Positions 1-5,654 of a DNA stretch of 7,504 bases are shown in pieces. Position 1 is the first letter of the stretch. Each line of letters begins with the position of its first letter. The DNA comes from Rubritepida sp. (lineage in GTDB: Bacteria; Pseudomonadota; Alphaproteobacteria; Acetobacterales; Acetobacteraceae). Location of the stretch: positions 1 to 7,504 of the forward strand of contig JAQGHZ010000670.1 in the NCBI GenBank assembly GCA_028291485.1. The letters are read 5' to 3'. Below the pieces are notes generated by a model. It saw only the letters and a list, made by a program, of their open reading frames with translations, searched no databases and was not told where the DNA came from. A program made the translations under genes and the position numbers.

Positions 1-301
1 CGACCGGCACGTCCACGATCGAGCCGGTGCGGCTGACCGTGTCGCCCTCGCGGACGGAAATGTCGGAGCCGAAGAGCACGATACCGACATTGTCGGTCTC
101 GAGGTTCAGCGCCATGCCCTTGATGCCCGAGGCGGGGAAGTCCACCAGCTCGCCGGCCATCACGTTCTGCAGACCGTAGACTCGTGCGATGCCGTCACCG
201 ACCGTCAGCACGGTGCCGACCTCGGCCACGTTGGCATCGGCGTCGAATCCCGCGATCTGCTGCTTCAGGATCTCCGAAATCTCGGCCGGACGGATTTCCA
301 T
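1..301 (-). CDS. atpA: ATP synthase F1 subunit alpha, N-terminal part (cut by window edge)
   Basis: This is the first 100 codons of the alpha subunit of F1Fo ATP synthase, which forms the alpha3-beta3 head with beta and binds non-catalytic nucleotide at the cytoplasmic face of the inner membrane. The translation begins MEIRPAEISEILKQQI and continues through the crown-domain segment with VGTVLTVGDGIARVYGL (about residues 27-43) and an MAGELVDF stretch, the classic N-terminal beta-barrel of the family. The Walker A region (near residue 170 in the family) lies beyond the window. The ATG at 301-299 is preceded by a Shine-Dalgarno GGGAG at 311-315, 9 nt away, which sits inside the end of atpH. Only 1 nt separates the atpH stop from this ATG, so the two are co-transcribed and probably translationally coupled. 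Identification is secure; only the 3' part is missing. Confidence 0.97.
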   Translation of the reverse strand, partial: MEIRPAEISEILKQQIAGFDADANVAEVGTVLTVGDGIARVYGLQNVMAGELVDFPASGIKGMALNLETDNVGIVLFGSDISVREGDTVSRTGSIVDVPV

Positions 302-302
302 C

Positions 303-893
303 TCAGGCGGCTCCCTTCATGGCGAATTGCATGCGCTGCAGTTTGGACTTGAGGCTGTCGTCGTAGAGGCGCGAACCGATCCGAACGATCAGCCCGCCGA
401 GAATGGTCGGGTCCAGCGTCTCGGTCAGCTTGACGCCGGAGATGCCGCTCTCCGTCAGGCGCGCGACGATCTGGGCGCGCTGCGTGTCGGTGAGCGGGAA
501 GGCGGTGGTGACGTGGGCGACCTGCTGGCCGCGGCGCTCGGCGAGCTTCGCGCCGAAGGCGGCCGTGACGGAGGGCAGCGCGTTCAGCCGGCGGTTGGCG
601 ATGAGCACGCCCACCAGCTTGCGCACCTCGTCGCCGATGCCGGCGGATTGGAGGATGGCCGTCAGCATCTTCTGCTGCTCGGCCGCGCCGCGGCGCGGGT
701 CCGCGACAAAGGCGCGGAAGGCAGCATCGTCGCGATAGATCGTGGAAAGGCCCTCGATGTCGGTCGCGATGCGGTCGAGCGCGCCGGGATCGGCCTGCCG
801 CACGTCGTCGGCCAGGCCCAGGAGGGCCAGGGCGTAACGCTCGGCGACGCCGCCAACCTGGGGCGCGTTCGGGGAAATGGTCTCGACGGCCAC
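303..893 (-). CDS. atpH: ATP synthase F1 subunit delta
   Basis: This is the delta subunit (OSCP homologue), the stator link between the alpha N-termini at the top of F1 and the b-subunit stalk. The N-terminal helical domain starts VAERYALALLGLADD (about residues 16-30). The C-terminal family signature is seen as LDPTILGGLIVRIGSRLYD, followed by a short basic amphipathic end. The frame is open back to a TTG at 977, but the family N-terminus aligns to the GTG at 893-891. This gives 196 aa, close to the usual 178-190, with a weak GGGA Shine-Dalgarno at 901-904. The upstream start would put translation inside the proposed promoter and leader hairpin. It is first in the cluster and is followed 1 nt later by atpA, the normal alphaproteobacterial atpHAGDC order. 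The protein identity is sure; the exact start is likely rather than certain. Confidence 0.95.
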   Translation of the reverse strand: MAVETISPNAPQVGGVAERYALALLGLADDVRQADPGALDRIATDIEGLSTIYRDDAAFRAFVADPRRGAAEQQKMLTAILQSAGIGDEVRKLVGVLIANRRLNALPSVTAAFGAKLAERRGQQVAHVTTAFPLTDTQRAQIVARLTESGISGVKLTETLDPTILGGLIVRIGSRLYDDSLKSKLQRMQFAMKGAA

Positions 894-919
894 CTTGCTG
901 TCCCGGTTCAAAGGTTTCA

Positions 920-937
920 GCCAGGGGTTTCCCTGGC
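920..937 (-). promoter_or_regulatory. Leader hairpin upstream of atpH
   Basis: There is a perfect 7-bp stem (920-926 with 931-937, GCCAGGG/CCCTGGC) closed by a 4-nt loop. It starts about 10 nt after the predicted transcription start and ends 26 nt before the atpH start codon. No T-run follows in either direction, so it does not look like an intrinsic terminator. A role in mRNA stability or in setting translation of the atp leader is more plausible. It could instead mark the 3' end of the GTPase mRNA. Confidence 0.45.
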
Positions 938-953
938 AAAGCGAGGCGGCTCT

Positions 954-981
954 ATCATACGCATGAAGGCACGGCAACCAA
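954..981 (-). promoter_or_regulatory. Candidate sigma-70 promoter of the atp operon
   Basis: Read on the minus strand there is a -35-like TTGGTT (981-976), a 16-nt spacer and a -10-like TATGAT (959-954, 5 of 6 consensus positions). Transcription would start near 947, giving a leader of roughly 54 nt before the atpH GTG. The element lies directly after the stop codon of the upstream GTPase gene (988-990). The ATP synthase genes can therefore be expressed independently of the GTPase operon. This is pattern matching only. Confidence 0.5.
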
Positions 982-987
982 GCGAGC

Positions 988-2493
988 CTACTGTTTCACC
1001 GAGGATTTCAGAAGGCTCCAGCCGCCGCGCAGGGCGCGGTTTGCCTCGACCAGCGCCGAAGGGGTCGCGCCCTCGTCCAGCAGTCGTTCATTGCGCGCCC
1101 GGCGCGCGGAATCGAGCTCCGCGACCACCCGCTCCCAGAGCCGGTCGAGGTTCCAGGCCGCGCCCTCCGGCAGCGCCACCGGGACGACCGCCTCGGACGG
1201 CAGCAGGAGCGTGGCGGCCACGGCGTCGCGCGCGGCCTGGATGCTGCGCGCCTTGGGGCCGGCGGGGTTCTCGATGTCGTAGGGCGGGGACCATTCGGCG
1301 GCGGGGCGCAGCAGGTCGGCATGGGTCATGGCGGCGAGGAGCGGGGGCGGGCGGCGGCTGCGCTGCTCACCGGCCCAGCCGCGCAGCGCCTCCAGCGCGG
1401 CGACGTCGGCCTGGCGTCCGGGCTGGGTGGCGGAGGCGACCCAGAGGATCATGTCGGCGCGCTCCGCTTCGCGCAGGAAGCGCCTGGTGTCGGAGAGCGG
1501 CGGCATGTCGGCGATGTTCAGCGCCGGCTTGCCTTCGAGGGTGACGAGGTGCTCGCGCACCGGCCCCTCGCTCGGCAGGGCGCCGACATGGGCGCGGGCC
1601 GCGCCGGCAAGGGCATTGAGCAGCGAGGTCTTTCCGGAATTGGCCTGGCCCACGAGGAGGAGGCGGGGCGGCGCCTCGGGCCGGGCGGCCTCGGCATCGA
1701 TACGGGCCAGCTCGGCCAGTTCGATCGAGGAGAGCCGCAGCCGGCCGGAATAGAGGTCGATGGCCGCGCGGCCCGTCTCGTGGATGAGCTTGGCCGTGGC
1801 GGCGCGGCGCAGGTTGTTGCCCAGGAAGCCGCCGGTGGCGCCGAAGGCCAGCCGCTGTCCCTCCTGGGCCACCGCCTGGACCGGGTTCGCCGCGGCGCGG
1901 ACCACCCGATAGAGCGTCTCGCCGACGTCATAGGCCATCTGCGCCGCCGAGCCGTAGCGGTCCACCAGCCGCTGCAGCCAGAGCGCGTCGCTGATGCGGA
2001 TGCGCGAGGAGCCCGGCAGGTCGATGACCCAGCGCCGCAGCCGATGCGCCACCTGCTCGGTGACCAGCAGGGCCTCGGGCAGGGTGACGCGGGCCATGGG
2101 GTCGGTCTGACCCGGGTGGAAATGGGAGGCCACCAGCTCGATCGTCTGGCGGGACAGTTCCTCGGCGCGTTCCAGCGCATCGAAGTCGAGCGGCTTCGCC
2201 TCCTCGGCGAAGCGGAGGACCTTGGCCCAGGCCTCGGCCTCTTCGGTGTTCCAGCCGGATTCGGGCCGGTCCTCGCCGGCCAGCAGCGCGGCGGCGCGGG
2301 CGCGGGCCCGGCGGCGCAACAGCACGCGGATCGGCCAGCCGATCAGCCCCAGGGCGGCGGCCGCCAACGCCCATTCCAGGACACGGTGGTTCTGCCAGAG
2401 CCAGAGCAGGCCCAGGCCGAACAGCGAGAGCCAGGGCAAAGCCAGCAGCACGGCCAGAAGCAGCTCCAGCCAATGGCGGCGGACCCATGTCAT
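988..2493 (-). CDS. Membrane-anchored GTPase-like protein (second of a tandem pair)
   Basis: This is a 501-aa protein with no symbol I recognise. Two hydrophobic segments (about residues 9-33 and 42-59) form an N-terminal membrane anchor, followed by an arginine-rich cytoplasmic stretch. A largely helical region (about 80-265) precedes a P-loop GTPase domain. The Walker A is GQANSGKT at 282-289, followed by SLLNALAG as in Era/HSR1-type G domains. The expected G3 DxxG is replaced by D329-M-P-P, and the G4 position reads THAD (390-393) in place of NKxD. Nucleotide binding is likely; GTP specificity and normal hydrolysis are uncertain. The ATG at 2493 overlaps the stop of the preceding GTPase gene (ATGA). 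It has no clear Shine-Dalgarno of its own, so it probably depends on reinitiation. The frame stays open much further upstream, but that part lies inside the upstream gene and is not protein-like. The role is unknown; a signalling or envelope-organising GTPase acting at the inner membrane is an inference. Confidence 0.85.
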   Translation of the reverse strand: MTWVRRHWLELLLAVLLALPWLSLFGLGLLWLWQNHRVLEWALAAAALGLIGWPIRVLLRRRARARAAALLAGEDRPESGWNTEEAEAWAKVLRFAEEAKPLDFDALERAEELSRQTIELVASHFHPGQTDPMARVTLPEALLVTEQVAHRLRRWVIDLPGSSRIRISDALWLQRLVDRYGSAAQMAYDVGETLYRVVRAAANPVQAVAQEGQRLAFGATGGFLGNNLRRAATAKLIHETGRAAIDLYSGRLRLSSIELAELARIDAEAARPEAPPRLLLVGQANSGKTSLLNALAGAARAHVGALPSEGPVREHLVTLEGKPALNIADMPPLSDTRRFLREAERADMILWVASATQPGRQADVAALEALRGWAGEQRSRRPPPLLAAMTHADLLRPAAEWSPPYDIENPAGPKARSIQAARDAVAATLLLPSEAVVPVALPEGAAWNLDRLWERVVAELDSARRARNERLLDEGATPSALVEANRALRGGWSLLKSSVKQ

Positions 2494-3680
2494 GGGCGGC
2501 GCGCGCGCCAGGCGCGGAAGGCGTCGCGATAGGCCTGCCGGACCTCCTCGGGCGGGGCGGATTGCCCGGTGCGGACCGCGCGGAGGAAGACCAGCGCCGC
2601 CTCGCCGGTGCCGGCGGTGAAGGCGGCGGCGGTGCCGGCGTTGAGCGCGATGCCGGCCGCCGTGCCCAGGATGGGCACCAGCTTCACCGCCTCGGCCACC
2701 AGGTAGCGGGCGCCGAACCAGCCGATCGTCCCCAGGCCCAGGCTGCCGGCGAAGGCGCCGAAGAGGCTCGGCGTCCACTCCACCTCGTAGCGCCGGGCGA
2801 GGCGGTTCAGCATGGCGCCCTGCATGGCCGCGAGGCCGGCCATGCCCGCCAGCGGCAGGGGCACCGCCCCGGCCGCGGCGGCCAGGGCGACATAGGCGTA
2901 GACCGTGCGCCGGGCGGCCTTCTGGCGGACGTCGTTGCCCTCGTCGGCGCGGGCGGCGTGCAGGGCGTCGAGCGCGTCGGGCAGGACAGAGTCCAGGGCC
3001 GCGTCCAGCGCCTCCAGCCGGTAGGCCTGAGGCTCGAAGCCATCGCCCGCCTGGGTGAAGTCGAGCGGCACGAAAACTGGCGGATCGTCGCCCGGCAGGC
3101 CGCGGAAGAGGCGGCGCTGATAGGCGATCGCGTCGGCCAGGGCTTCCGGCAGCTGGGCCTCGTCGAAACCTGCGGGATGGCCGGTGCCGGGGCGGTAGTG
3201 GCGGTGCAGGCCGGTCTGGGCCACCACCAGCGGCCAGTCCGGATGGCGGCGGCGGGCCTGCCGCAGCACCTTCATCACCGGCTCCTGCGCGGGGTCGTCC
3301 ACCTGCATGACGGCGAGGAGCAGGTGCGCCTGCGCCTCGCACCAGGCGATGTCCTCGGCGGGGTCGTAGCCGGCCTCCTCCAGCCCGCGCGTGTCGAGGA
3401 AGCGGAGGAAAGGCGCCTCCTCCGGCACGTCGTAGAAGGCGGCCTGGCGGGTGCAGGGCTGGTAGCCCTCGCCGATCTCGGCCCGCGGATCGCCGGTCAG
3501 GGCCGAGACGATGGCCGTCTTGCCCGCGCCGGTCTTGCCGATCAGCCAGATGACGGGGGCGACTTCGCGCGCTTGAGCGCGGAGCTCCGTTTGCGCCTCA
3601 TCGAGGTCGGAGGCGAGGAGCGCGGCCTTCACCTCGTCCCAGAGCTGCGCGAGCTTCCTCAGGCCGATGGGCGGGAACAT
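2490..3680 (-). CDS. GTPase with C-terminal DUF697-like domain (first of a tandem pair)
   Basis: This is a 396-aa protein. The N-terminal helical lead (1-40) is followed by an Era-like G domain. Its Walker A is GKTGAGKT (48-55), it has a candidate G2 threonine T77, and its G3 is DTRG (96-99). The G4 position has AQTGLH (154-159), without the aspartate that normally selects guanine. Residues about 255-365 resemble DUF697 (YcjF-type): PLPLAGMAGLAAMQGAMLNRLARRY, then Gly/Ala-rich hydrophobic stretches around 309-330 and 333-365 that could associate with the membrane. The frame upstream of the ATG at 3680 meets a stop with no alternative ATG, GTG or TTG, so this start is the longest possible, although no Shine-Dalgarno precedes it. 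The gene ends TGA inside the ATGA overlap with the next gene, so the two are made as a pair. The family is known mainly as uncharacterised membrane GTPases; the function is not known to me. Confidence 0.88.
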   Translation of the reverse strand: MFPPIGLRKLAQLWDEVKAALLASDLDEAQTELRAQAREVAPVIWLIGKTGAGKTAIVSALTGDPRAEIGEGYQPCTRQAAFYDVPEEAPFLRFLDTRGLEEAGYDPAEDIAWCEAQAHLLLAVMQVDDPAQEPVMKVLRQARRRHPDWPLVVAQTGLHRHYRPGTGHPAGFDEAQLPEALADAIAYQRRLFRGLPGDDPPVFVPLDFTQAGDGFEPQAYRLEALDAALDSVLPDALDALHAARADEGNDVRQKAARRTVYAYVALAAAAGAVPLPLAGMAGLAAMQGAMLNRLARRYEVEWTPSLFGAFAGSLGLGTIGWFGARYLVAEAVKLVPILGTAAGIALNAGTAAAFTAGTGEAALVFLRAVRTGQSAPPEEVRQAYRDAFRAWRARRP

Positions 3681-3681
3681 G

Positions 3682-3702
3682 CTAGAGGGGTTTCCGTGGC
3701 AT
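3682..3702 (-). other. Possible 6-codon leader ORF before the GTPase pair
   Basis: Seven codons read ATG CCA CGG AAA CCC CTC TAG (peptide MPRKPL) and end 1 nt before the GTPase start codon at 3680. The GTPase gene has no visible Shine-Dalgarno. Ribosomes terminating here could reinitiate on the adjacent ATG. The mini-ORF itself has only a weak upstream purine run (GGAAGGG, about 14 nt away). Chance occurrence is quite possible. Confidence 0.2.
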
Positions 3703-3789
3703 TTCAGTCACTACAACCCTTCCGGCGGCCTCCGGTCGCGCTGGCGGGCTGCGGACAGTCAGCCGCGGGCGCGCCCGACGGTGCTTTTC

Positions 3790-3819
3790 CGCGCCTGCCG
3801 CGTTGGGCTTGCAGGCACG
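3790..3819 (-). terminator. Hairpin downstream of scoB, possible transcript end
   Basis: On the minus-strand RNA this forms a 9-bp stem (3819-3811 with 3798-3790) around a 12-nt loop. One pair is a G-U wobble that would be a C-A mismatch in plus-strand RNA, so the structure favours minus-strand transcription. It begins 46 nt after the scoB stop. It is followed by GAAAAGC rather than a T-run, so it is not a standard intrinsic terminator. It may protect the scoAB 3' end or act with Rho. The rest of 3681-3864 shows no gene and no convincing promoter for the GTPase pair. Confidence 0.35.
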
Positions 3820-3864
3820 AAAAACCTCTCGCCGATCACATCCCAGAGCCAACTGCCCACAGGC

Positions 3865-4506
3865 CTACAGCGCGACGCGGAATTCCGCCGCGGTCTTGGA
3901 CTTCAGCTCCTCCAGCGTCACCTCGGGCGCCAACTCGACCAGGCGCATGCCCTCGTCGCCGCGGCGGTCGATGCGGAAGACGGCGAGGTCGGTCACCACC
4001 ATGTCCACCACGCGCGAGCCGGTCAGCGGCAGCTCGCACTGCTTGAGCAACTTGGGCTTGCCGCCGGCCACGTGCTCCATCAGCACCACCACGCGCTTCA
4101 CGCCGGCGACGAGGTCCATGGCGCCGCCCATGCCCTTCACCATCTTGCCGGGGATCATCCAGTTCGCGAGGTCGCCGTTCTGGGCCACCTGCAGCGCGCC
4201 GAGGATCGACAGGTCGATATGGCCGCCGCGGATCATGGCGAAGCTGTCGGCGCTGCTGAAGATGCTGGTCGTCGGCAGCATGGAGACGGTCTGCTTGCCG
4301 GCGTTGATGATGTCGGCGTCCTCGGCGCCTTCCAGCGGGAAGGGGCCGATGCCGAGCATGCCGTTCTCGCTCTGCAGCTGGACGGAGATGCCTTCGGGGA
4401 TGTGGTTGGCCACCAGCGTGGGGATGCTGATGCCGAGATTGACGTAGAAGCCGTCCTCGAGCTCAAGGGCGGCGCGGGCGGCCATCTGTTCGCGGTTCCA
4501 GGGCAT
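3865..4506 (-). CDS. scoB: 3-oxoacid CoA-transferase subunit B
   Basis: This is the beta subunit (213 aa, typical 207-218) of the cytoplasmic succinyl-CoA:3-ketoacid CoA-transferase. The enzyme moves CoA from succinyl-CoA to acetoacetate so that it can enter beta-oxidation-type metabolism. The CoA-transferase family II signature LQSENGMLG is at residues 44-52. Glu47 is the catalytic glutamate that carries the enzyme-bound CoA thioester. Other family blocks are NLGISIPTLVANHIPEG near the N-terminus, FAMIRGGHID and GDLANWMIPGKMVKGMGGAM. The ATG at 4506 is chosen over an in-frame upstream start at 4551 because a perfect AGGAGG lies 8 nt before it, and the upstream part would overlap the end of scoA. 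It is the second gene of a two-gene operon with scoA. Closely related enzymes act on 3-oxoadipate (PcaIJ) or other acyl groups; the close match to ScoB blocks favours acetoacetate. Confidence 0.95.
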   Translation of the reverse strand: MPWNREQMAARAALELEDGFYVNLGISIPTLVANHIPEGISVQLQSENGMLGIGPFPLEGAEDADIINAGKQTVSMLPTTSIFSSADSFAMIRGGHIDLSILGALQVAQNGDLANWMIPGKMVKGMGGAMDLVAGVKRVVVLMEHVAGGKPKLLKQCELPLTGSRVVDMVVTDLAVFRIDRRGDEGMRLVELAPEVTLEELKSKTAAEFRVAL

Positions 4507-4514
4507 TTTTCGAG

Positions 4515-4522
4515 CCTCCTTA
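4515..4522 (-). promoter_or_regulatory. scoB Shine-Dalgarno overlapping the scoA stop codon
   Basis: The minus strand reads TAAGGAGG: the TAA ends scoA and its last A is the first base of the AGGAGG ribosome-binding site of scoB, 8 nt before the scoB ATG. This decides the scoB start. It should also tie synthesis of the two subunits together, as befits a fixed-stoichiometry complex. Confidence 0.85.
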
Positions 4523-5227
4523 CGCCGCTTTCCGCACGGTGCGGTTTTCAATGAGTTTTTCGTAGCCTTCCGGCAGCGCGACGATGCGCTTCACGAAGAC
4601 GCCGGGGGTGATGATGTGATCGGGGTCGATCTCGCCGACGGGGACCAGGTGCTCGACCTGCGCGATGGTCATCTTCGCGGCCGTGGCCATCATCGGATTG
4701 AAGTTCCGCGCGGTGCGCCGGTAGACGAGGTTGCCCTCGGTGTCGGCCTTCCAGGCATGGACCAGGGCCACATCGGCCACGATGCCGCGCTCCATGACGT
4801 AGGTCTCGCCGTCGAAGACCTCGGTGGGCTTGCCCTCGGCGACGGCCGTGCCGACGCCGGTCTTGGTGTAGAAGGCCGGGATGCCGGCGCCGCCGGCGCG
4901 GATGCGCTCGGCCAGGGTGCCCTGGGGGTTGAACTCGATCTCGAGCTCGCCGGCGAGGAACTGTCGGGCGAATTCGGCATTCTCGCCCACGTAGCTGGCG
5001 ATCATCTTCCTGATCTGCCGCGTGCGGAGCAGCTTGCCGAGGCCCACATCGTCGATGCCGGCATTGTTGGAGACGACCGTGAGGTCCTTCACGCCGGACT
5101 CCTTGACCGCCTCGATCAGGACGGCGGGGATGCCGCAGAGGCCGAAGCCGCCGGCATGGATGGTCATCCCGTCCTTCAGCAGCCCGGCCAGCGCGGCCGT
5201 GGCATCCGGATAGACCTTGCTGCGCAT
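4520..5227 (-). CDS. scoA: 3-oxoacid CoA-transferase subunit A
   Basis: This is the alpha subunit (235 aa, near the usual 230-240) of succinyl-CoA:3-ketoacid CoA-transferase, which pairs with ScoB. The family I signature is at residues 19-34 (DGMTIHAGGFGLCGIP). It is followed by DLTVVSNNAGIDD, IRKMIASYVGEN, PQGTLAERIRAGGAGIPAFYT and the late TARNFNP block, all in ScoA order. The start is the ATG at 5227 (MRSKVYPDAT), with a GAGGGG ribosome-binding site at 5239-5244, 11 nt away. The open frame continues upstream through the tRNA locus, but that extension is not protein. The gene ends with TAA inside the scoB Shine-Dalgarno. It is likely used for acetoacetate/ketone-body or polyhydroxybutyrate breakdown products. 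The promoter must lie in 5228-5340, back to back with the tRNA promoter, but I could not pick convincing hexamers. Confidence 0.95.
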   Translation of the reverse strand: MRSKVYPDATAALAGLLKDGMTIHAGGFGLCGIPAVLIEAVKESGVKDLTVVSNNAGIDDVGLGKLLRTRQIRKMIASYVGENAEFARQFLAGELEIEFNPQGTLAERIRAGGAGIPAFYTKTGVGTAVAEGKPTEVFDGETYVMERGIVADVALVHAWKADTEGNLVYRRTARNFNPMMATAAKMTIAQVEHLVPVGEIDPDHIITPGVFVKRIVALPEGYEKLIENRTVRKAA

Positions 5228-5302
5228 TGTTTCGTCATCCCCTCGATCGGTGCCCCGAACGCTACCCGCGCCGCAGCATTCGCGAAAGTGCGGAGGTGGG
5301 GA

Positions 5303-5331
5303 TTGCGGGGTCGTTGGAGCGCGGCTATATC
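5303..5331 (+). promoter_or_regulatory. Candidate promoter of tRNA-Ala
   Basis: A -35-like TTGCGG (5303-5308), a 17-nt spacer and a -10-like TATATC (5326-5331) place transcription start about 5338-5340, just ahead of the mature tRNA at 5345. The stretch after the -10 is entirely G/C-rich (GCCGCCTCC), the discriminator type found at stringently controlled stable-RNA promoters. The -10 is flanked by a perfect inverted repeat GCGGC/GCCGC (5321-5325 and 5332-5336). Confidence 0.55.
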
Positions 5332-5344
5332 GCCGCCTCCCCGG

Positions 5345-5420
5345 GGGGCCATAGCTCAGTTGGTAGAGCGCTTGAATGGCATTCAAGAGGTCGGCGGTTC
5401 GATTCCGCCTGGCTCCACCA
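5345..5420 (+). tRNA. tRNA-Ala (anticodon GGC)
   Basis: A complete 76-nt cloverleaf can be drawn by eye. The acceptor GGGGCCA (5345-5351) pairs with TGGCTCC (5410-5416). The D stem is GCTC/GAGC (5354-5357, 5366-5369). The anticodon stem is CTTGA/TCAAG around loop ATGGCAT, with anticodon GGC at 5378-5380. The T arm is GGCGG-TTCGATT-CCGCC (5393-5409). The discriminator is A5417, followed by an encoded CCA at 5418-5420. The acceptor carries the G3-U70 wobble that marks alanine tRNAs for AlaRS. It reads GCC codons (and GCU by wobble), heavily used in this GC-rich genome. It is the only plus-strand gene and lies divergently from scoA. No T-run terminator is visible right after it. Confidence 0.97.
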
Positions 5421-5654
5421 CCCACCCGAAGTAAAGCATTGATCTCGATGGATCTCTGCTGGGCCGGGGCGCTTTACCCGACATCCCGCCCCAACAGGCC
5501 TCGTTGCTTCGGCACGATGGGCGCGCCGTCATGCCCTTCGGGTCCATGATGCCGGCCGCACGGGGCTGGCCAGGGCATGATCGCCGCAGCGGGGTGACTC
5601 CTGCTCTCAAAACAACGAGCTACAGCCTTTGCGAACGGAAAAAAGTTCTGAAGA
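5421..5654. other. Non-coding stretch with inverted repeats between the tRNA and the CMD gene
   Basis: These 234 nt lie between the converging 3' ends of tRNA-Ala and the CMD-family gene. Short open frames exist but none looks like protein. Arms GTAAAGC (5431-5437) and GCTTTAC (5471-5477) are inverted with a 33-nt gap. A longer 9-bp pair lies at 5529-5537 and 5572-5580. Near the right end, the minus strand has a weak CTGA-TCT-TCAG hairpin overlapping the CMD stop, followed by AACTTTTTT. This might end that transcript, but its stem is only 4 bp. No integrase, transposase remnant or repeated copy of the tRNA 3' end is seen. Confidence 0.4.
5529..5580. repeat. 9-bp inverted repeat, possible structured RNA
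   Basis: TCATGCCCT (5529-5537) and AGGGCATGA (5572-5580) are perfect inverted copies with a 34-nt spacer. Inside, GGCC (5554-5557) can pair with GGCC (5568-5571), which is immediately next to the outer right arm. The two helices could therefore stack with a bulge on one side. Whether it is transcribed is unknown. It could be a 3'-end structure for either converging transcript. Confidence 0.35.

Noticed and set aside
189..1544. Long plus-strand open frame (451 codons) across atpH and the second GTPase gene
   Set aside because: It is the antisense shadow of real minus-strand genes in GC-rich DNA. It is Arg/Pro/Ala-rich in its second half, with no family motifs, and crosses a promoter region.
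2494..3342. N-terminal extension of the second GTPase reading frame upstream of 2493
   Set aside because: It lies in another frame of the first GTPase gene and reads as low-complexity Arg/Pro/Ala/Gly. The membrane anchor starts right at the ATG at 2493.
1321..4046. Two long plus-strand frames (403 and 519 codons) opposite the GTPase pair
   Set aside because: Composition is dominated by Gly, Ala, Arg, Gln and Leu without any domain. The opposite strand carries clear P-loops and the ATGA junction, so these are shadows.
4616..5434. Plus-strand open frame of 272 codons over scoA and the tRNA
   Set aside because: It is antisense to scoA and runs through the tRNA gene; it is not protein-like.
5596..5630. 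tRNA-like D-arm (GCTC...GAGC) on the minus strand
   Set aside because: No acceptor, anticodon or T arm can be built around it.
5418..5654. Possible integrated element at the tRNA 3' end
   Set aside because: No second copy of the tRNA 3' sequence and no integrase occur in the window; the neighbouring genes look like ordinary chromosome.
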